The notes under the pieces were generated by a model. The model ran no database searches. It was not told the DNA's origin and worked only from the letters and a program-made list of their open reading frames with translations. The translations under genes and the position numbers were made by a program. A DNA stretch of 64,000 nt from Clostridium yunnanense (GTDB lineage Bacteria; Bacillota; Clostridia; Clostridiales; Clostridiaceae): the NCBI RefSeq assembly GCF_016595795.1, contig NZ_JAENHN010000037.1:62001-126000 (forward strand), read 5' to 3'. Of the stretch, positions 27,591 through 37,356 are shown in pieces (position 1 is the stretch's first letter; the number at the start of each line of letters is the position of its first letter).

Positions 27591-29357
27591 TCATCTGGCA
27601 TACCACTTGGATTGTTCGCTGTACATGGTGTAGTAAATGCCTTTTTGCTTTAACAACTGCTCATGTGTTCCGTATTCAGCAATTCTGCCATTGTCAAGCA
27701 CCACGATCTTATCAGCAATTTTTACCGAACCCAGTCTGTGGGTAACCAGTATTGTAGTCTTTCCGACGGTAGCCTTTTCAAATAAACGGAATATTCTTGT
27801 TTCTTCCAAAGGATCAATTGCAGCGGTTGGTTCATCCAGAATAATCAGGTCGCATGGGCGATAGAGTCCCCTTGCAATAGCTACCCGCTGCCATTCTCCG
27901 CCGGAAATGTCTATTCCACCAAACTCACGCGACAAAAGTGTCTCCAGGCCTTCTGAGAACTTATCCATATTAACATTAGCCACCTCAATGACCTCTTCAA
28001 GAGGTTGATCAGATGCCATATCACTGACCTTAATATTTTCTTTGAGTGTCATTTTGTATTTAATGAAATCCTGAAATATTCCCGAAATTGGCTTTTGCGA
28101 AGCATCAGTAGAAAAATCCGACGTTGGATGCTCTCCATATAAGACTGCCCCAGTCTTTGGCTGATAAAGTCCGGTAATCAACTTGATTAAAGTTGATTTA
28201 CCTGCACCATTTTCACCGACAATAGCTAGTGTTTCCCCTTGATGTATGGTTAGGTTTATATTTTCTAGAACATTCTTTTCCGAGTTTGTATAGCCGAAAG
28301 AAACATTTTCCAAATGAATATCCGTGCTTTTAAGGCTTGAAAGTAGACTTTTTTGTTCTTTATCGTCACTAAGGTAATCAAACAGGAAATTTGTAGTTGC
28401 AATATTTTTCATTGTTTCACCTATTTGCTGAAACATGTTTTTCAAACATCGGTTTATTTTATCGATAGAATAATAAACTGTTGCAAATATACCAACCGAT
28501 ATGGATCCATTGATAAGATAAAACAGCATCAATGCAATAATTCCAACATAACCAGCTGCATTAATCAAACGCATAATTCCTTCTCGTTTTAAAATCTTCT
28601 TTTCAACATTCATTTTTTCGCTACCATATTCATTCAAGTGCTTTTTGTATAGACTATATAAATAAGACAAAGCAGCTGAGGTACGTGTTTCCTTAAAAAA
28701 CTCCTTAGAAACGATACTATTTAGAAAGCCATCAACCCTGCGTTTTAAAGAAATAGTAGTATTTTCAAAATTGTAATACATTGATGATTTATACTTTTCC
28801 GTAAGCAAGGTAGTGGTATAGAGCAATATGAGAATGGCAACCAGTAATGGAGCAACCGAAAATAGATACAAAGATATCAATATAAAAAACGGAAAAAAAT
28901 ACAGCAAACATTGTATAGTAGTTCGACTTGCAGTGGGAAGATTTTGTGTACCAATTTTTGCTTTTTCCATCAAATCGTAAGTCTCTGATTTATCAAACTC
29001 TATCAGTGATTTTTCCCCAACCTTTAAATGAAACTGAGAGGTCATATAGCCATTTCCTCTGCGATAAAAATAACCTTGAGATAAATACTCAAAAAGCTCT
29101 ATGATTGGTATTATCAAAAATATCAAACCAATCTGTATAATTAACCGCATGATTTTATCATAGTTGCTTGTACCATGAGCAAATGCAGTTACTCCATCAA
29201 AAAATCTCTGCATCATTATAATTTCGACAAATTGTATGATACACATTAAGATAGAACTAGTCATTAGGCAAATAAATGTAAATCTGCTGGCATGCCAGGA
29301 ATATTGAAATGTCCACTTTAATTTCCTAAAAAATGATTTCAAATGCCGCATCATCAT
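27591..29357 (-). CDS. ABC exporter, fused membrane and ATPase domains (second of pair)
   Basis: 588 residues from the first of three ATGs (29357/29354/29351) behind AAAGGAG; a longer frame to 29390 is possible but lacks a site. Six membrane segments fill about 20-320. The ATPase has Walker A GENGAGKST, signature DISGGEWQRVAIARGL, Walker B LIILDEPTAAID and H-loop LVTHRLGS. No C39 peptidase domain is fused to the N-terminus. The start overlaps the upstream exporter gene by 32 bases, so the two probably form a heterodimer that exports the cluster product or its precursor. Confidence 0.9.
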   Translation of the reverse strand: MMMRHLKSFFRKLKWTFQYSWHASRFTFICLMTSSILMCIIQFVEIIMMQRFFDGVTAFAHGTSNYDKIMRLIIQIGLIFLIIPIIELFEYLSQGYFYRRGNGYMTSQFHLKVGEKSLIEFDKSETYDLMEKAKIGTQNLPTASRTTIQCLLYFFPFFILISLYLFSVAPLLVAILILLYTTTLLTEKYKSSMYYNFENTTISLKRRVDGFLNSIVSKEFFKETRTSAALSYLYSLYKKHLNEYGSEKMNVEKKILKREGIMRLINAAGYVGIIALMLFYLINGSISVGIFATVYYSIDKINRCLKNMFQQIGETMKNIATTNFLFDYLSDDKEQKSLLSSLKSTDIHLENVSFGYTNSEKNVLENINLTIHQGETLAIVGENGAGKSTLIKLITGLYQPKTGAVLYGEHPTSDFSTDASQKPISGIFQDFIKYKMTLKENIKVSDMASDQPLEEVIEVANVNMDKFSEGLETLLSREFGGIDISGGEWQRVAIARGLYRPCDLIILDEPTAAIDPLEETRIFRLFEKATVGKTTILVTHRLGSVKIADKIVVLDNGRIAEYGTHEQLLKQKGIYYTMYSEQSKWYAR

Positions 29358-31143
29358 ACCACTCCTTTTGACTGTTAAACATTTTTGCATACAAACCGTT
29401 CATTGCCATTAGGTGTTGATGTGACCCTTCTTCAACAACTTTTCCCTGATCAAGAACATACAATATATCAGATATTTTTGTTGAACCTAAGCGATGACTG
29501 ATGAGCAAAACAGTACTTTCTTTTGAAATTTCTGCAAATTTAGTATAAATCATATTTTCCATCATAGGACTTAAACTGGCGGTAGGTTCGTCGAGAACAA
29601 TGAATGGACATCCCATATATAATGCTCTAGCTATTGCAATCTTCTGCCATTCTCCTCCTGATATATCAATTCCGTCATCCTCAAGTTTACCTAACTGGGT
29701 ATCCAATCCATTAGGCAAACGTTTCACCATTTGCTCCAAACCTGCCAAATGAATAACTTCTTCCAAATTACCTTCTAATCTGCCAAATGTAATATTTTCT
29801 CTAAGTGAAAAGGAATACTTTCCAAAATCCTGATATACTATAGAGAACAAATTCCTCAGATAATCTTTATCATATTCTCTAATATTCCTTCCATCTATTA
29901 ATATTTCTCCTTCATAATCATTGTATAGACCAGTCAATATTCTTGTCAGAGTGGTTTTACCTGCTCCGTTCAAACCAATTAATGCATAGGATTTCCCTTT
30001 ATCAAAACGCATATTTACACCATTCAGAATATATTTTTCTGAATGTGAAAACTTAAATGACAAGTTTTTTATCTCAATATATTGAAAGTCCACAGGCATT
30101 TTTTTAAAGGATAACATGCTTTTTTCACCGTCCAGCAATAAAAATGTTCTAAAGTCACTCATAAATGCCTGATGCCCTGCCATATTTATAGAAATTCTAG
30201 TCAAAGTCATAGCGTTTGAACGTACCAATATTATGATTGAGCCTATGATAGAGATATACAACCCGCTGCTCATAGCACCGCTTCCAACATTACCAATTAG
30301 CACTAACATGCAAATTATCGCAAATATATTCATGATAAAAATACAGATCTTTGCTTTTCCCTCCCACATTGCAATTACTTTGGTGGTGATATTGCTTCTT
30401 TTTAGGTGCATTTCCTTAAATTTTTTGTCAACTTCTGGTGAGAAGCCAAACAATATTCTTTCTGAACTGGACTGCCTGTTAGTCAATACATCTGACAGAT
30501 ATCCAATAACACGAGTAAGAAGGGTAGATTCTTTATCTATTTCATATATTCTTGCCCCACCCTTAAAGGAGACTATTAAAAGTGGACAAATAACAATAAA
30601 AAATATCGGAACCAGCCACCATTTCTGTAAAAATAAAATTACCAAAATCCCTATTATTTGTATTGATAGATTCAATACAGTATTAATTTCATTTAATATA
30701 GTTGTAAAATTATTTTCCATATTATCAACAACCATTTGTGTGAGGTCTTGAATCTTTTGATCTTCTATCCATTCATATTGGTAAGTTGCAATTTTTTCAA
30801 CCATTTCTGGTTTATATTTAGTAGTCAAGCTATTATTTATGCTTGCTATTGTATATCGGTTGATAATCTCACTAAAATTGTTATAAATATAGTACATTAT
30901 AATAATAATTGTAAAAAAAATTATTGTGCTGTACTGAGGATTTGGTGATACCATAGTAATAGCCGCATTAATAAATGACGATATGCTATAAACCATCAAT
31001 GGAGGTATAATACCATCTAAAAAACTTAGGATGGTATTGGCTATGGTTGCACCGGCAGCATATCTATAACACTGCTCTAAGGCATAGAAAAGCGGAAACT
31101 TTTTTAAACGGCCAGTGATAAATATCGATGATTTCATAATCAC
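29326..31143 (-). CDS. ABC exporter, fused membrane and ATPase domains (first of pair)
   Basis: 605 residues. Six membrane segments in the first 330 residues, then Walker A GLNGAGKTT, signature DISGGEWQKIAIARAL, Walker B FIVLDEPTASLSP and H-loop LLISHRLGS. Both ATP sites look canonical, except that the D-loop reads SLSP here against AIDP in the partner. The C-terminus overlaps the partner gene. Product export or self-protection is the likely job. It follows the nucleotidyltransferase gene with a 39-base gap. Confidence 0.9.
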   Translation of the reverse strand: MIMKSSIFITGRLKKFPLFYALEQCYRYAAGATIANTILSFLDGIIPPLMVYSISSFINAAITMVSPNPQYSTIIFFTIIIIMYYIYNNFSEIINRYTIASINNSLTTKYKPEMVEKIATYQYEWIEDQKIQDLTQMVVDNMENNFTTILNEINTVLNLSIQIIGILVILFLQKWWLVPIFFIVICPLLIVSFKGGARIYEIDKESTLLTRVIGYLSDVLTNRQSSSERILFGFSPEVDKKFKEMHLKRSNITTKVIAMWEGKAKICIFIMNIFAIICMLVLIGNVGSGAMSSGLYISIIGSIIILVRSNAMTLTRISINMAGHQAFMSDFRTFLLLDGEKSMLSFKKMPVDFQYIEIKNLSFKFSHSEKYILNGVNMRFDKGKSYALIGLNGAGKTTLTRILTGLYNDYEGEILIDGRNIREYDKDYLRNLFSIVYQDFGKYSFSLRENITFGRLEGNLEEVIHLAGLEQMVKRLPNGLDTQLGKLEDDGIDISGGEWQKIAIARALYMGCPFIVLDEPTASLSPMMENMIYTKFAEISKESTVLLISHRLGSTKISDILYVLDQGKVVEEGSHQHLMAMNGLYAKMFNSQKEWYDDAAFEIIF

Positions 31144-31182
31144 ACCAACTTTCTTGAATATTAAATAGTACAGCTTACCAAT

Positions 31183-32025
31183 CTACAACAAAGTTTGATC
31201 ATCCACAAAAGCTTGATAAGATAAAAAATCTTGCGATATTCCAACCGATCCAGTTGATTTGCAATATTCTTTGTCTAGCTTTGCCAAATGCTCAAATAGT
31301 TTTATTTTATCTCTGTACGTTTTTCTTGCTATAAGAAAATAATCACCTTTAACAGATTTAATTTTATTTTCATCATGATTCATTGCATTTACAATTTTAG
31401 TTACATCCTCAAGTATTTTCGCCGAAACTGTATCTTTATCTTTAATCTCCTCAAAAAGCTTGCTATTACTATATTCGTATTTGCCTATCCATAAATAATT
31501 GTAAATTTTAACAGCATACAAAATATTTTTTACATTATCGAATAATTCATAGCTATCTCTTGGTTTTAGATAAGCGGTTATGTCATTAATGTATTTACGA
31601 AAATCAGAGGTTTGTATTCTGGGTATATTAATTTCATTACCATAGATTAATTCCCGTGATCCTCCGAGAAATATTTGGTCTGTGATTATCCCTGCTTCCT
31701 TAACTTGTTTTTTATCCATGAATTGTTTCCAGGCAAATTCATTTTCAAAATCAGTAATATCACAAACCCGATAAGATAGAATAACCTTATCTTGCGCTGA
31801 AGGTTCACAGGAAAAAAAATTATATGCCTCCGCTGTCAAATCAATTATGCCGGAGTTTGTCCTAGCGTTTGTAAATACTTTAACATCAATATCACTGATG
31901 CCAAGCATCCACATATCCTTAGTGGTGAAACTTCCCGACAGATATATGGCATATGGATGATACTCCTGTACCAACACATCGATTTCCTTTTGTATCACTT
32001 TTTTATAAAACAACTCGTTAAACAA
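31183..32025 (-). CDS. Nucleotidyltransferase-fold protein
   Basis: 280 residues. The N-terminal third has the polymerase-beta-type NTase pattern AIYLSGSFTTKDMW followed by GISDIDVKVF, that is, the GS...DxD metal site. The remainder is helical, as in aminoglycoside adenylyltransferases and similar small-molecule nucleotidyltransferases. It could add a nucleotide to an intermediate or serve as self-resistance. The GS and DxD are separated slightly more widely than usual. The acceptor is unknown. It follows the PaaK-like gene by 27 bases. Confidence 0.7.
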   Translation of the reverse strand: MFNELFYKKVIQKEIDVLVQEYHPYAIYLSGSFTTKDMWMLGISDIDVKVFTNARTNSGIIDLTAEAYNFFSCEPSAQDKVILSYRVCDITDFENEFAWKQFMDKKQVKEAGIITDQIFLGGSRELIYGNEINIPRIQTSDFRKYINDITAYLKPRDSYELFDNVKNILYAVKIYNYLWIGKYEYSNSKLFEEIKDKDTVSAKILEDVTKIVNAMNHDENKIKSVKGDYFLIARKTYRDKIKLFEHLAKLDKEYCKSTGSVGISQDFLSYQAFVDDQTLL

Positions 32026-32052
32026 TACTAAATTCCTCCGTAAAATATTAAG

Positions 32053-33243
32053 CTACCTAATATATGATACGAAATATCCTAACTTACCTCTTTTCATAAA
32101 GTTAACCAATGAATCTACTTCTTTTACATTAATTTTGAAGCCATCCGGTAATGGATATAACTCATTAACAAGCTGGGTCAGTTTATCTGAAATCTGTTGA
32201 GCAGAATGCTGATTATTGCTGCATTTCATGATACACAGTACATCGTCATAATTGTGCTGTTCAAAACGAAACTGCTCAATATTGAAATTATGCTCGTATA
32301 TTAATCGTGTAATGCAGATTCTCAATAATATAGGAGATATAATAATTTCTTTACCTATATGCAAAAATACCAACGCTCTGCTTTTCAAAATCTTCAGAGT
32401 AGTATAATTACAACCGCAATCACATGTCTCCCCTGCTTCAAGTTCGTCGTCTACCTCATATTTAATAATCGGCATCGCATACTGATCCAATGCTGTAACA
32501 TAAGTTTTCTGTCCTTTACCATAATGCAGTAGAACATCATCCTCCAATATATGAAGCTTTTTATGCTTACATTCCTTTGCAATAGCCCACATCTCGCGTA
32601 TACCATACTGCTCTGCTACAGGACATCCAAAAAACTTTGAAAAAGCTTCTTTTTCATCCGGTAATATTTGTTCACCTGTAAGTTCAATATACCTTAATGA
32701 TTCTATAGGAGCTTTGTTATATCGTTTCATATAGTTCATGAGAATATAAGTAACTGCTGGTGTGCTGAATATCCATCGAATACTTTTAGATACCATTAAC
32801 TCATAATAAAGATCGAAAGAAGCGTCATCCAGATTTATCTCCGACATAAACAATATATTTCGGTCTTCATAGTATTTCAACCCCTCGGTTATTGTGGTAA
32901 AGTATCCATAGTTATCTCCCATTTCCACCCCAAAGTGTTTTTTTCTCCATTTCATAAGCTTAAATGCGAAACGTGAACGTTCTTCTTGAGTTTTCCCCAT
33001 TTTTAACGGTACACCGGATGTGCCTGATGTATGTTCCCAAATCAGATCCTCTAGTTTCACTTCACTTGATATTAACCCATTATAGTTTTCCACCAGGATT
33101 TCTTTATTCATAGGCGGAATCTTTTCATAGGCTTCCAGCACTTCAGCCTGCGTGTCAAGCTGCAGGCCGGCTAAAATATCTTTATAATATGGGTTGTTTT
33201 TCTGCACATATTTAAGCAACCGCTGTAACTTCTCTTCTTTCAT
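32053..33243 (-). CDS. PaaK-like (phenylacetate-CoA ligase family) adenylate-forming enzyme
   Basis: 396 residues. The P-loop is HTSGTSGVPLKMG, a middle motif is EQYGIREMW (A5-like) and DDELEAGETCDCGC replaces the usual A7 region, a feature of the PaaK/F390-synthetase group with a CxC pair near the acyl-binding site. These enzymes activate a carboxylic acid as an acyl-adenylate. The family's C-terminal ACL-like domain is short here and the usual A10 lysine motif is not clear. It could load an acid onto a carrier protein in this cluster. It is immediately downstream of the radical SAM gene at 33263. Confidence 0.8.
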   Translation of the reverse strand: MKEEKLQRLLKYVQKNNPYYKDILAGLQLDTQAEVLEAYEKIPPMNKEILVENYNGLISSEVKLEDLIWEHTSGTSGVPLKMGKTQEERSRFAFKLMKWRKKHFGVEMGDNYGYFTTITEGLKYYEDRNILFMSEINLDDASFDLYYELMVSKSIRWIFSTPAVTYILMNYMKRYNKAPIESLRYIELTGEQILPDEKEAFSKFFGCPVAEQYGIREMWAIAKECKHKKLHILEDDVLLHYGKGQKTYVTALDQYAMPIIKYEVDDELEAGETCDCGCNYTTLKILKSRALVFLHIGKEIIISPILLRICITRLIYEHNFNIEQFRFEQHNYDDVLCIMKCSNNQHSAQQISDKLTQLVNELYPLPDGFKINVKEVDSLVNFMKRGKLGYFVSYIR

Positions 33244-33262
33244 CTTATTACTCCCTTTATGT

Positions 33263-34348
33263 CTAAAGTCTTTTACTTTCCCAATTTAATTTCTCAAGCC
33301 AAATAATATCACTCTGATTTGGTTTCAAAGAAATACAAACCGGTTGGAAAGGGGCATATGCATTTCGCTTATTTTGATGTGTGCAAGGTGTTGGGTTACA
33401 CATATCATGACTTAACGTTTCATTTGTAGGTGAGTTGTTATAATGAATCCCATCCTTATCATGATATGCCACATAATATGCACTACCTATCATCAGTGAA
33501 CAAATTCTGATTGTACCATCTGGGAAAATAAGGGCTCTGTCCTTTAGCTTAACAGGACAATATCCATAATAGTCCTTATTGGATTCAAACTCCGCTTTGC
33601 TAATAAACGCTTGAGGAAACCTAATCTTTATTTTATGTTTTGAATGTTCCTTATTATCTGTAATGTAATCCTGAATCAAATTCAAATACTCTTCTGCACT
33701 TGTATGAATATCGCTTGTCCAAGTATCTCTCGGAATGTGTGCCTTAAACATAGTATGAAAATTAATGGTCTTCACTCCAAGAGATTCTGCAAATTCTATC
33801 ATCTTATCAATTCGAAGACGGCCGTCATTATCCCGAAGGGTTAGTTTGTTATGAATGCAGCTAGTCATATGCGCATTATATCCAAGACTTACTGCATATT
33901 TGATATTACTAACGCAGCGTTCAAAATAGTTAACACCACGGATTGCGTCATTGATTTCCGGCGAATAATCATCTAGACTGAATGTTATTTCGTCCAACAG
34001 TTTAAAGTTTGGATCCTCAAGCAATTCTTTTTTAAAAAGCGCATTGGTGTCAATTCGTACATACTTGTACCCAAGCTCCTTACTGACTTTAATTAACTCT
34101 GTAATGTCTTTATGAAGAGTAGGCTCACCTCCAAGGAATGTAACCTTGATAGCACCCAACTCACGATATGCCTTAAGCAGTTTTATCATTTGCTCTTTTT
34201 CAATGTATTGATTCACAAGTGAATATTCTTTCATTGGCTTGTACAAACATTGAATGCATGTTGCATCACAATTTGATGTAATGTAACAAAAAACTTGGTT
34301 TATCTTTCCCTCAAATTCCTGGCGGTATTTCTCGTCAATAGTAAACAT
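33263..34348 (-). CDS. Radical SAM protein with twitch/SPASM-like C-terminus
   Basis: 361 residues. Cluster cysteines C27, C31 and C34 (CDATCIQC), followed by VTFLGGEPTLHKD (the GGEP motif) and ITFSLDDYSPEINDAIRG. The C-terminal part has cysteines (YCPVKLKDRALIFPDGTIRICS, and near the end CNPTPC) suggesting one auxiliary cluster, fewer than a full SPASM. Such enzymes modify peptides or carrier-bound or small substrates. No adjacent precursor peptide is evident. The start immediately follows the stop of the PEP-using protein, so the two are cotranslated. Confidence 0.88.
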   Translation of the reverse strand: MFTIDEKYRQEFEGKINQVFCYITSNCDATCIQCLYKPMKEYSLVNQYIEKEQMIKLLKAYRELGAIKVTFLGGEPTLHKDITELIKVSKELGYKYVRIDTNALFKKELLEDPNFKLLDEITFSLDDYSPEINDAIRGVNYFERCVSNIKYAVSLGYNAHMTSCIHNKLTLRDNDGRLRIDKMIEFAESLGVKTINFHTMFKAHIPRDTWTSDIHTSAEEYLNLIQDYITDNKEHSKHKIKIRFPQAFISKAEFESNKDYYGYCPVKLKDRALIFPDGTIRICSLMIGSAYYVAYHDKDGIHYNNSPTNETLSHDMCNPTPCTHQNKRNAYAPFQPVCISLKPNQSDIIWLEKLNWESKRL

Positions 34349-36457
34349 TTAAATCGCTCCCATCTTTCTTACTTGTAATAAATACATTTTCTCATCATAA
34401 ATACCAAATTCCACTAATACATCAATATCTCTTTCGAGAAGCTTGACTATTTCTGGTATCAAAATTGTTAGTACTTGTTCTCCCTCTGCGTGTAAATTCA
34501 AGTCATCAATATTCTTATAAAACAGGGTTAAAATATTAGGTTGTGCATTTGTTGTTTGGGTATCATCCTGATATTCAAGCAACACACGATCTTTCTCAAG
34601 TAAAATTGTACCTAAAATTTTAAAATGTATATACTTCTGTATAAGAATGGATACATTGCCTGCTTTTATTCCAGTCATTATTTTATTATAATTTTCAAGA
34701 GCTTTGGTTTTCGATGATTCATAAACATTAGCCAGTGCTTCCATGAAATCATCAATTCCACTGATATCTTTTATACTCTCTAATAGTCCGGCTCCCGTGA
34801 AACGATCATTATCTTCATAGCTGCTGGAACTACGTAGAATCATTGGGGACAAAGAATTTAAAATATCCTGATCTGCTGGATGTATAGATACTTGACCATA
34901 TTTTTTCCATTGGTTATATAAGTATTGTACATACCTCCAATTTAAAACAAATCCATCTGCAATACAGAAATCCTTCATGTATGAACAAAGATTAATACAC
35001 TTATTTCCATATAACTCTTTGTCCTTAACGTCTTCACTCATTTTGACCAACATTTCATTCATAACAGAAGAACTCTGCTCCATTTCATCCATTCTCCTTA
35101 CAGAACCAGTGGAAAAATCTATTTCAACATAATCGCCTTCATTTAATTCCAAACTTAAGAATCCTGTGTTCGTAATACATGGAATTTTCATTTCCCTAGC
35201 AATTATACTGGCATGTGATAATATGCCTCCTTCATCCACCAACACAGCTTTAAATTTGTTTGGTATCAAGAGATCTTTAGGATGTAATGACTTTGTGACA
35301 TAAATTAAATTCTCTTCCACCATACTTCTGTTATCAAAATAACATGTAACAATCTTACCCCTTATCGTTCCGGTACCATATACAACATTTCCTTGTGCTT
35401 TTCCAAGCTCCTTTCGTTGGTAAAAGACATCCTGTACACTGCCATTCTCAGACCGGCTTATTTTATATATCCTTCCACTTAGGCACATCATTGAATTAAC
35501 CTGGTTTTCAAGTAACTTCTCAATATCCAAATGGTCCAAATCACACAAGGTTTCAACAGGTAGCACCTCTACAAGTTTATTAAGTTCAAATTCTGATAAG
35601 AAATTACTATATTTCACCTCTAGAGCAGCCTTCAATATTATCGTGAAGTGATAATTCATCCGCATCATAGCTTCTCGCATCTTAAGTCTTAACAATCGCA
35701 TTTTTTGGATACTTTCGACTTTAAACTTTAATTCAGGATTATTTAAAAACTGAAATTCAGGGATGCAGGTTTTACTGTATTTGGGTATATAGCCATCTTT
35801 TTTATTGGATTTAGTTATAATATCATATACATAACTTTCAAGATCACTGCCATGTTGTTGATTTAATAAAAAAGCATACTTTTGAACAAAAACGTAAATA
35901 TCTTCCTCCTGTAATATTCCATCTTCAAACCACTTTTCCCGCAAGTTATCCAGTTCATAATTCGCTTGATAACTATATGTGCTGCTAAGATCGGTATCTG
36001 AAAATAAAATTGCTTTCACTAATCTTTCGTCGAAATACTCACTCAACTCCTCAGTAACCCTATTCTCAATTTGAATAAAAAGGAATTCGTTTGTAAAAGA
36101 ATAATAATTAAGCAAATCACTTAGGGTAGTTATATACTCAACTGCAAGTGCTGAGTTATAACTTGTACCGTAACACGATAATCTTTTTGCAATATTATCT
36201 GCATTTTCTATAATATCCTGCATTTTCACACACAATTGGTTATTCTGTTCGTTGTTTTCAAATATATCCCAACATAGCTTTTGCTGCAGGTATATACTTT
36301 CTTTATCGTAATAGACGTCCCATCTTTCTCTTTTCTTTTCAATAAAACAAGCATGTGGTTTCCATTCATAAATCTCACATTTTTTTGTAGGTTTATATGC
36401 AAAAAACATAGCTTCCATTGAGATAACCTTCGATTTGGAACTATAACAATACTGCAT
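34349..36457 (-). CDS. PEP-synthase/rifampicin-phosphotransferase-like protein with permuted domain order
   Basis: 702 residues. The PEP-utilising mobile domain, normally last, lies in the middle (about 385-460) with phospho-histidine H415 in GGILSHASIIAREMKIPC. It is followed, not preceded, by an ATP-grasp-type part: YGNKCINLCSYMKD, FVLNWRYVQ, MILRSSSSYED, FTGAGLLESI and the closing LLQVRKMG. The N-terminal 380 residues are helical and could be the substrate-binding part. In PEP synthase and rifampicin phosphotransferase the order is ATP domain, substrate domain, His domain. The reaction here is likely ATP-driven phosphoryl transfer through H415 to a small molecule or pyruvate. It follows the HprK-like gene. 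Confidence 0.75.
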   Translation of the reverse strand: MQYCYSSKSKVISMEAMFFAYKPTKKCEIYEWKPHACFIEKKRERWDVYYDKESIYLQQKLCWDIFENNEQNNQLCVKMQDIIENADNIAKRLSCYGTSYNSALAVEYITTLSDLLNYYSFTNEFLFIQIENRVTEELSEYFDERLVKAILFSDTDLSSTYSYQANYELDNLREKWFEDGILQEEDIYVFVQKYAFLLNQQHGSDLESYVYDIITKSNKKDGYIPKYSKTCIPEFQFLNNPELKFKVESIQKMRLLRLKMREAMMRMNYHFTIILKAALEVKYSNFLSEFELNKLVEVLPVETLCDLDHLDIEKLLENQVNSMMCLSGRIYKISRSENGSVQDVFYQRKELGKAQGNVVYGTGTIRGKIVTCYFDNRSMVEENLIYVTKSLHPKDLLIPNKFKAVLVDEGGILSHASIIAREMKIPCITNTGFLSLELNEGDYVEIDFSTGSVRRMDEMEQSSSVMNEMLVKMSEDVKDKELYGNKCINLCSYMKDFCIADGFVLNWRYVQYLYNQWKKYGQVSIHPADQDILNSLSPMILRSSSSYEDNDRFTGAGLLESIKDISGIDDFMEALANVYESSKTKALENYNKIMTGIKAGNVSILIQKYIHFKILGTILLEKDRVLLEYQDDTQTTNAQPNILTLFYKNIDDLNLHAEGEQVLTILIPEIVKLLERDIDVLVEFGIYDEKMYLLQVRKMGAI

Positions 36458-36489
36458 GCCATCCCCTCCCTTTTAAGTCATACTTTTCT

Positions 36490-37356
36490 TTATGTTATTA
36501 ATCTAGTTATCAATGAGAAATCATAGGTAGCCGATTTGCTCCAAACTAATGTAGAGTGGGGAAGCTCTAAAAGATTCATGAAAGTGTGAGCAACTTCCTC
36601 ACCGATATATTCTAAAAGCATGTTTTCTTTTTTTGTACTATTCAAAATGTGTTGGTATCTAAGATCTTCGCAATCGGATAATTGAAGATAAATTATTTGC
36701 TCTACCTTCATCTCCCGTAATATTTGGCCCTGATGATACTCTTCCTGGTAATAATTAACTTCCACCTCATCTTTAAGATATCTGTCTTCTTTAGAAACTC
36801 TATCTCCTACACCTAGATTTCTTGCCATATCCGGATCTATATGTATTGGCCGATAAATTGTATGTGCATATTGCTCTCTGATATATACCAAGTCATCACT
36901 CAGAAAATCGCCACCATGCAGAAGGTTCAGTAATGATAGTGTAGATTTTCCTGCATTCCTATGCCCTAAAAATAGGCATCCCTTACCATTTATTCTTGCA
37001 CCAGCACTATGTAAATACAGAAATCCCCTTTTTTTCAAAGAATACTTCAATAGTGGAGCTGCAAAATGATAGTATAATGAATCCGGAGCATTAATAGTTT
37101 CCACATTCAAAATGGCATAATATGTTTCATTTTGTTCTTGGATCATTGCCTTTTTCGTTGTATGAAATGCCGAACTCAAAGTGATAAATCCTTCATTACA
37201 TTGTCCGTCTATAATGACACGAACGCTTGCGGCATCCATGGAAACATCCGCATGCTTTCCGAATAAAGTGTCCATATATTGTGCAATTTTATCTATATCA
37301 GTGTTAAACTCAAACAAAATGTTGCAAAAACGGTATCGAAGTATTCTCATGAACAA
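36490..37356 (-). CDS. HprK-like kinase domain protein
   Basis: 288 residues. A Walker A P-loop GHRNAGKST (131-139) and the following FLSDDLVYIRE are characteristic of the HPr kinase/PEP carboxykinase fold. The N-terminal 110 residues differ from HprK/P and there is no HprK C-terminal signature. Relatives in other natural product clusters phosphorylate peptides or small molecules, for example lasso peptides. It overlaps the adenylation gene by 10 bases, indicating coupled translation and a link to the activated substrate. The target here is unknown. Confidence 0.7.
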   Translation of the reverse strand: MFMRILRYRFCNILFEFNTDIDKIAQYMDTLFGKHADVSMDAASVRVIIDGQCNEGFITLSSAFHTTKKAMIQEQNETYYAILNVETINAPDSLYYHFAAPLLKYSLKKRGFLYLHSAGARINGKGCLFLGHRNAGKSTLSLLNLLHGGDFLSDDLVYIREQYAHTIYRPIHIDPDMARNLGVGDRVSKEDRYLKDEVEVNYYQEEYHQGQILREMKVEQIIYLQLSDCEDLRYQHILNSTKKENMLLEYIGEEVAHTFMNLLELPHSTLVWSKSATYDFSLITRLIT

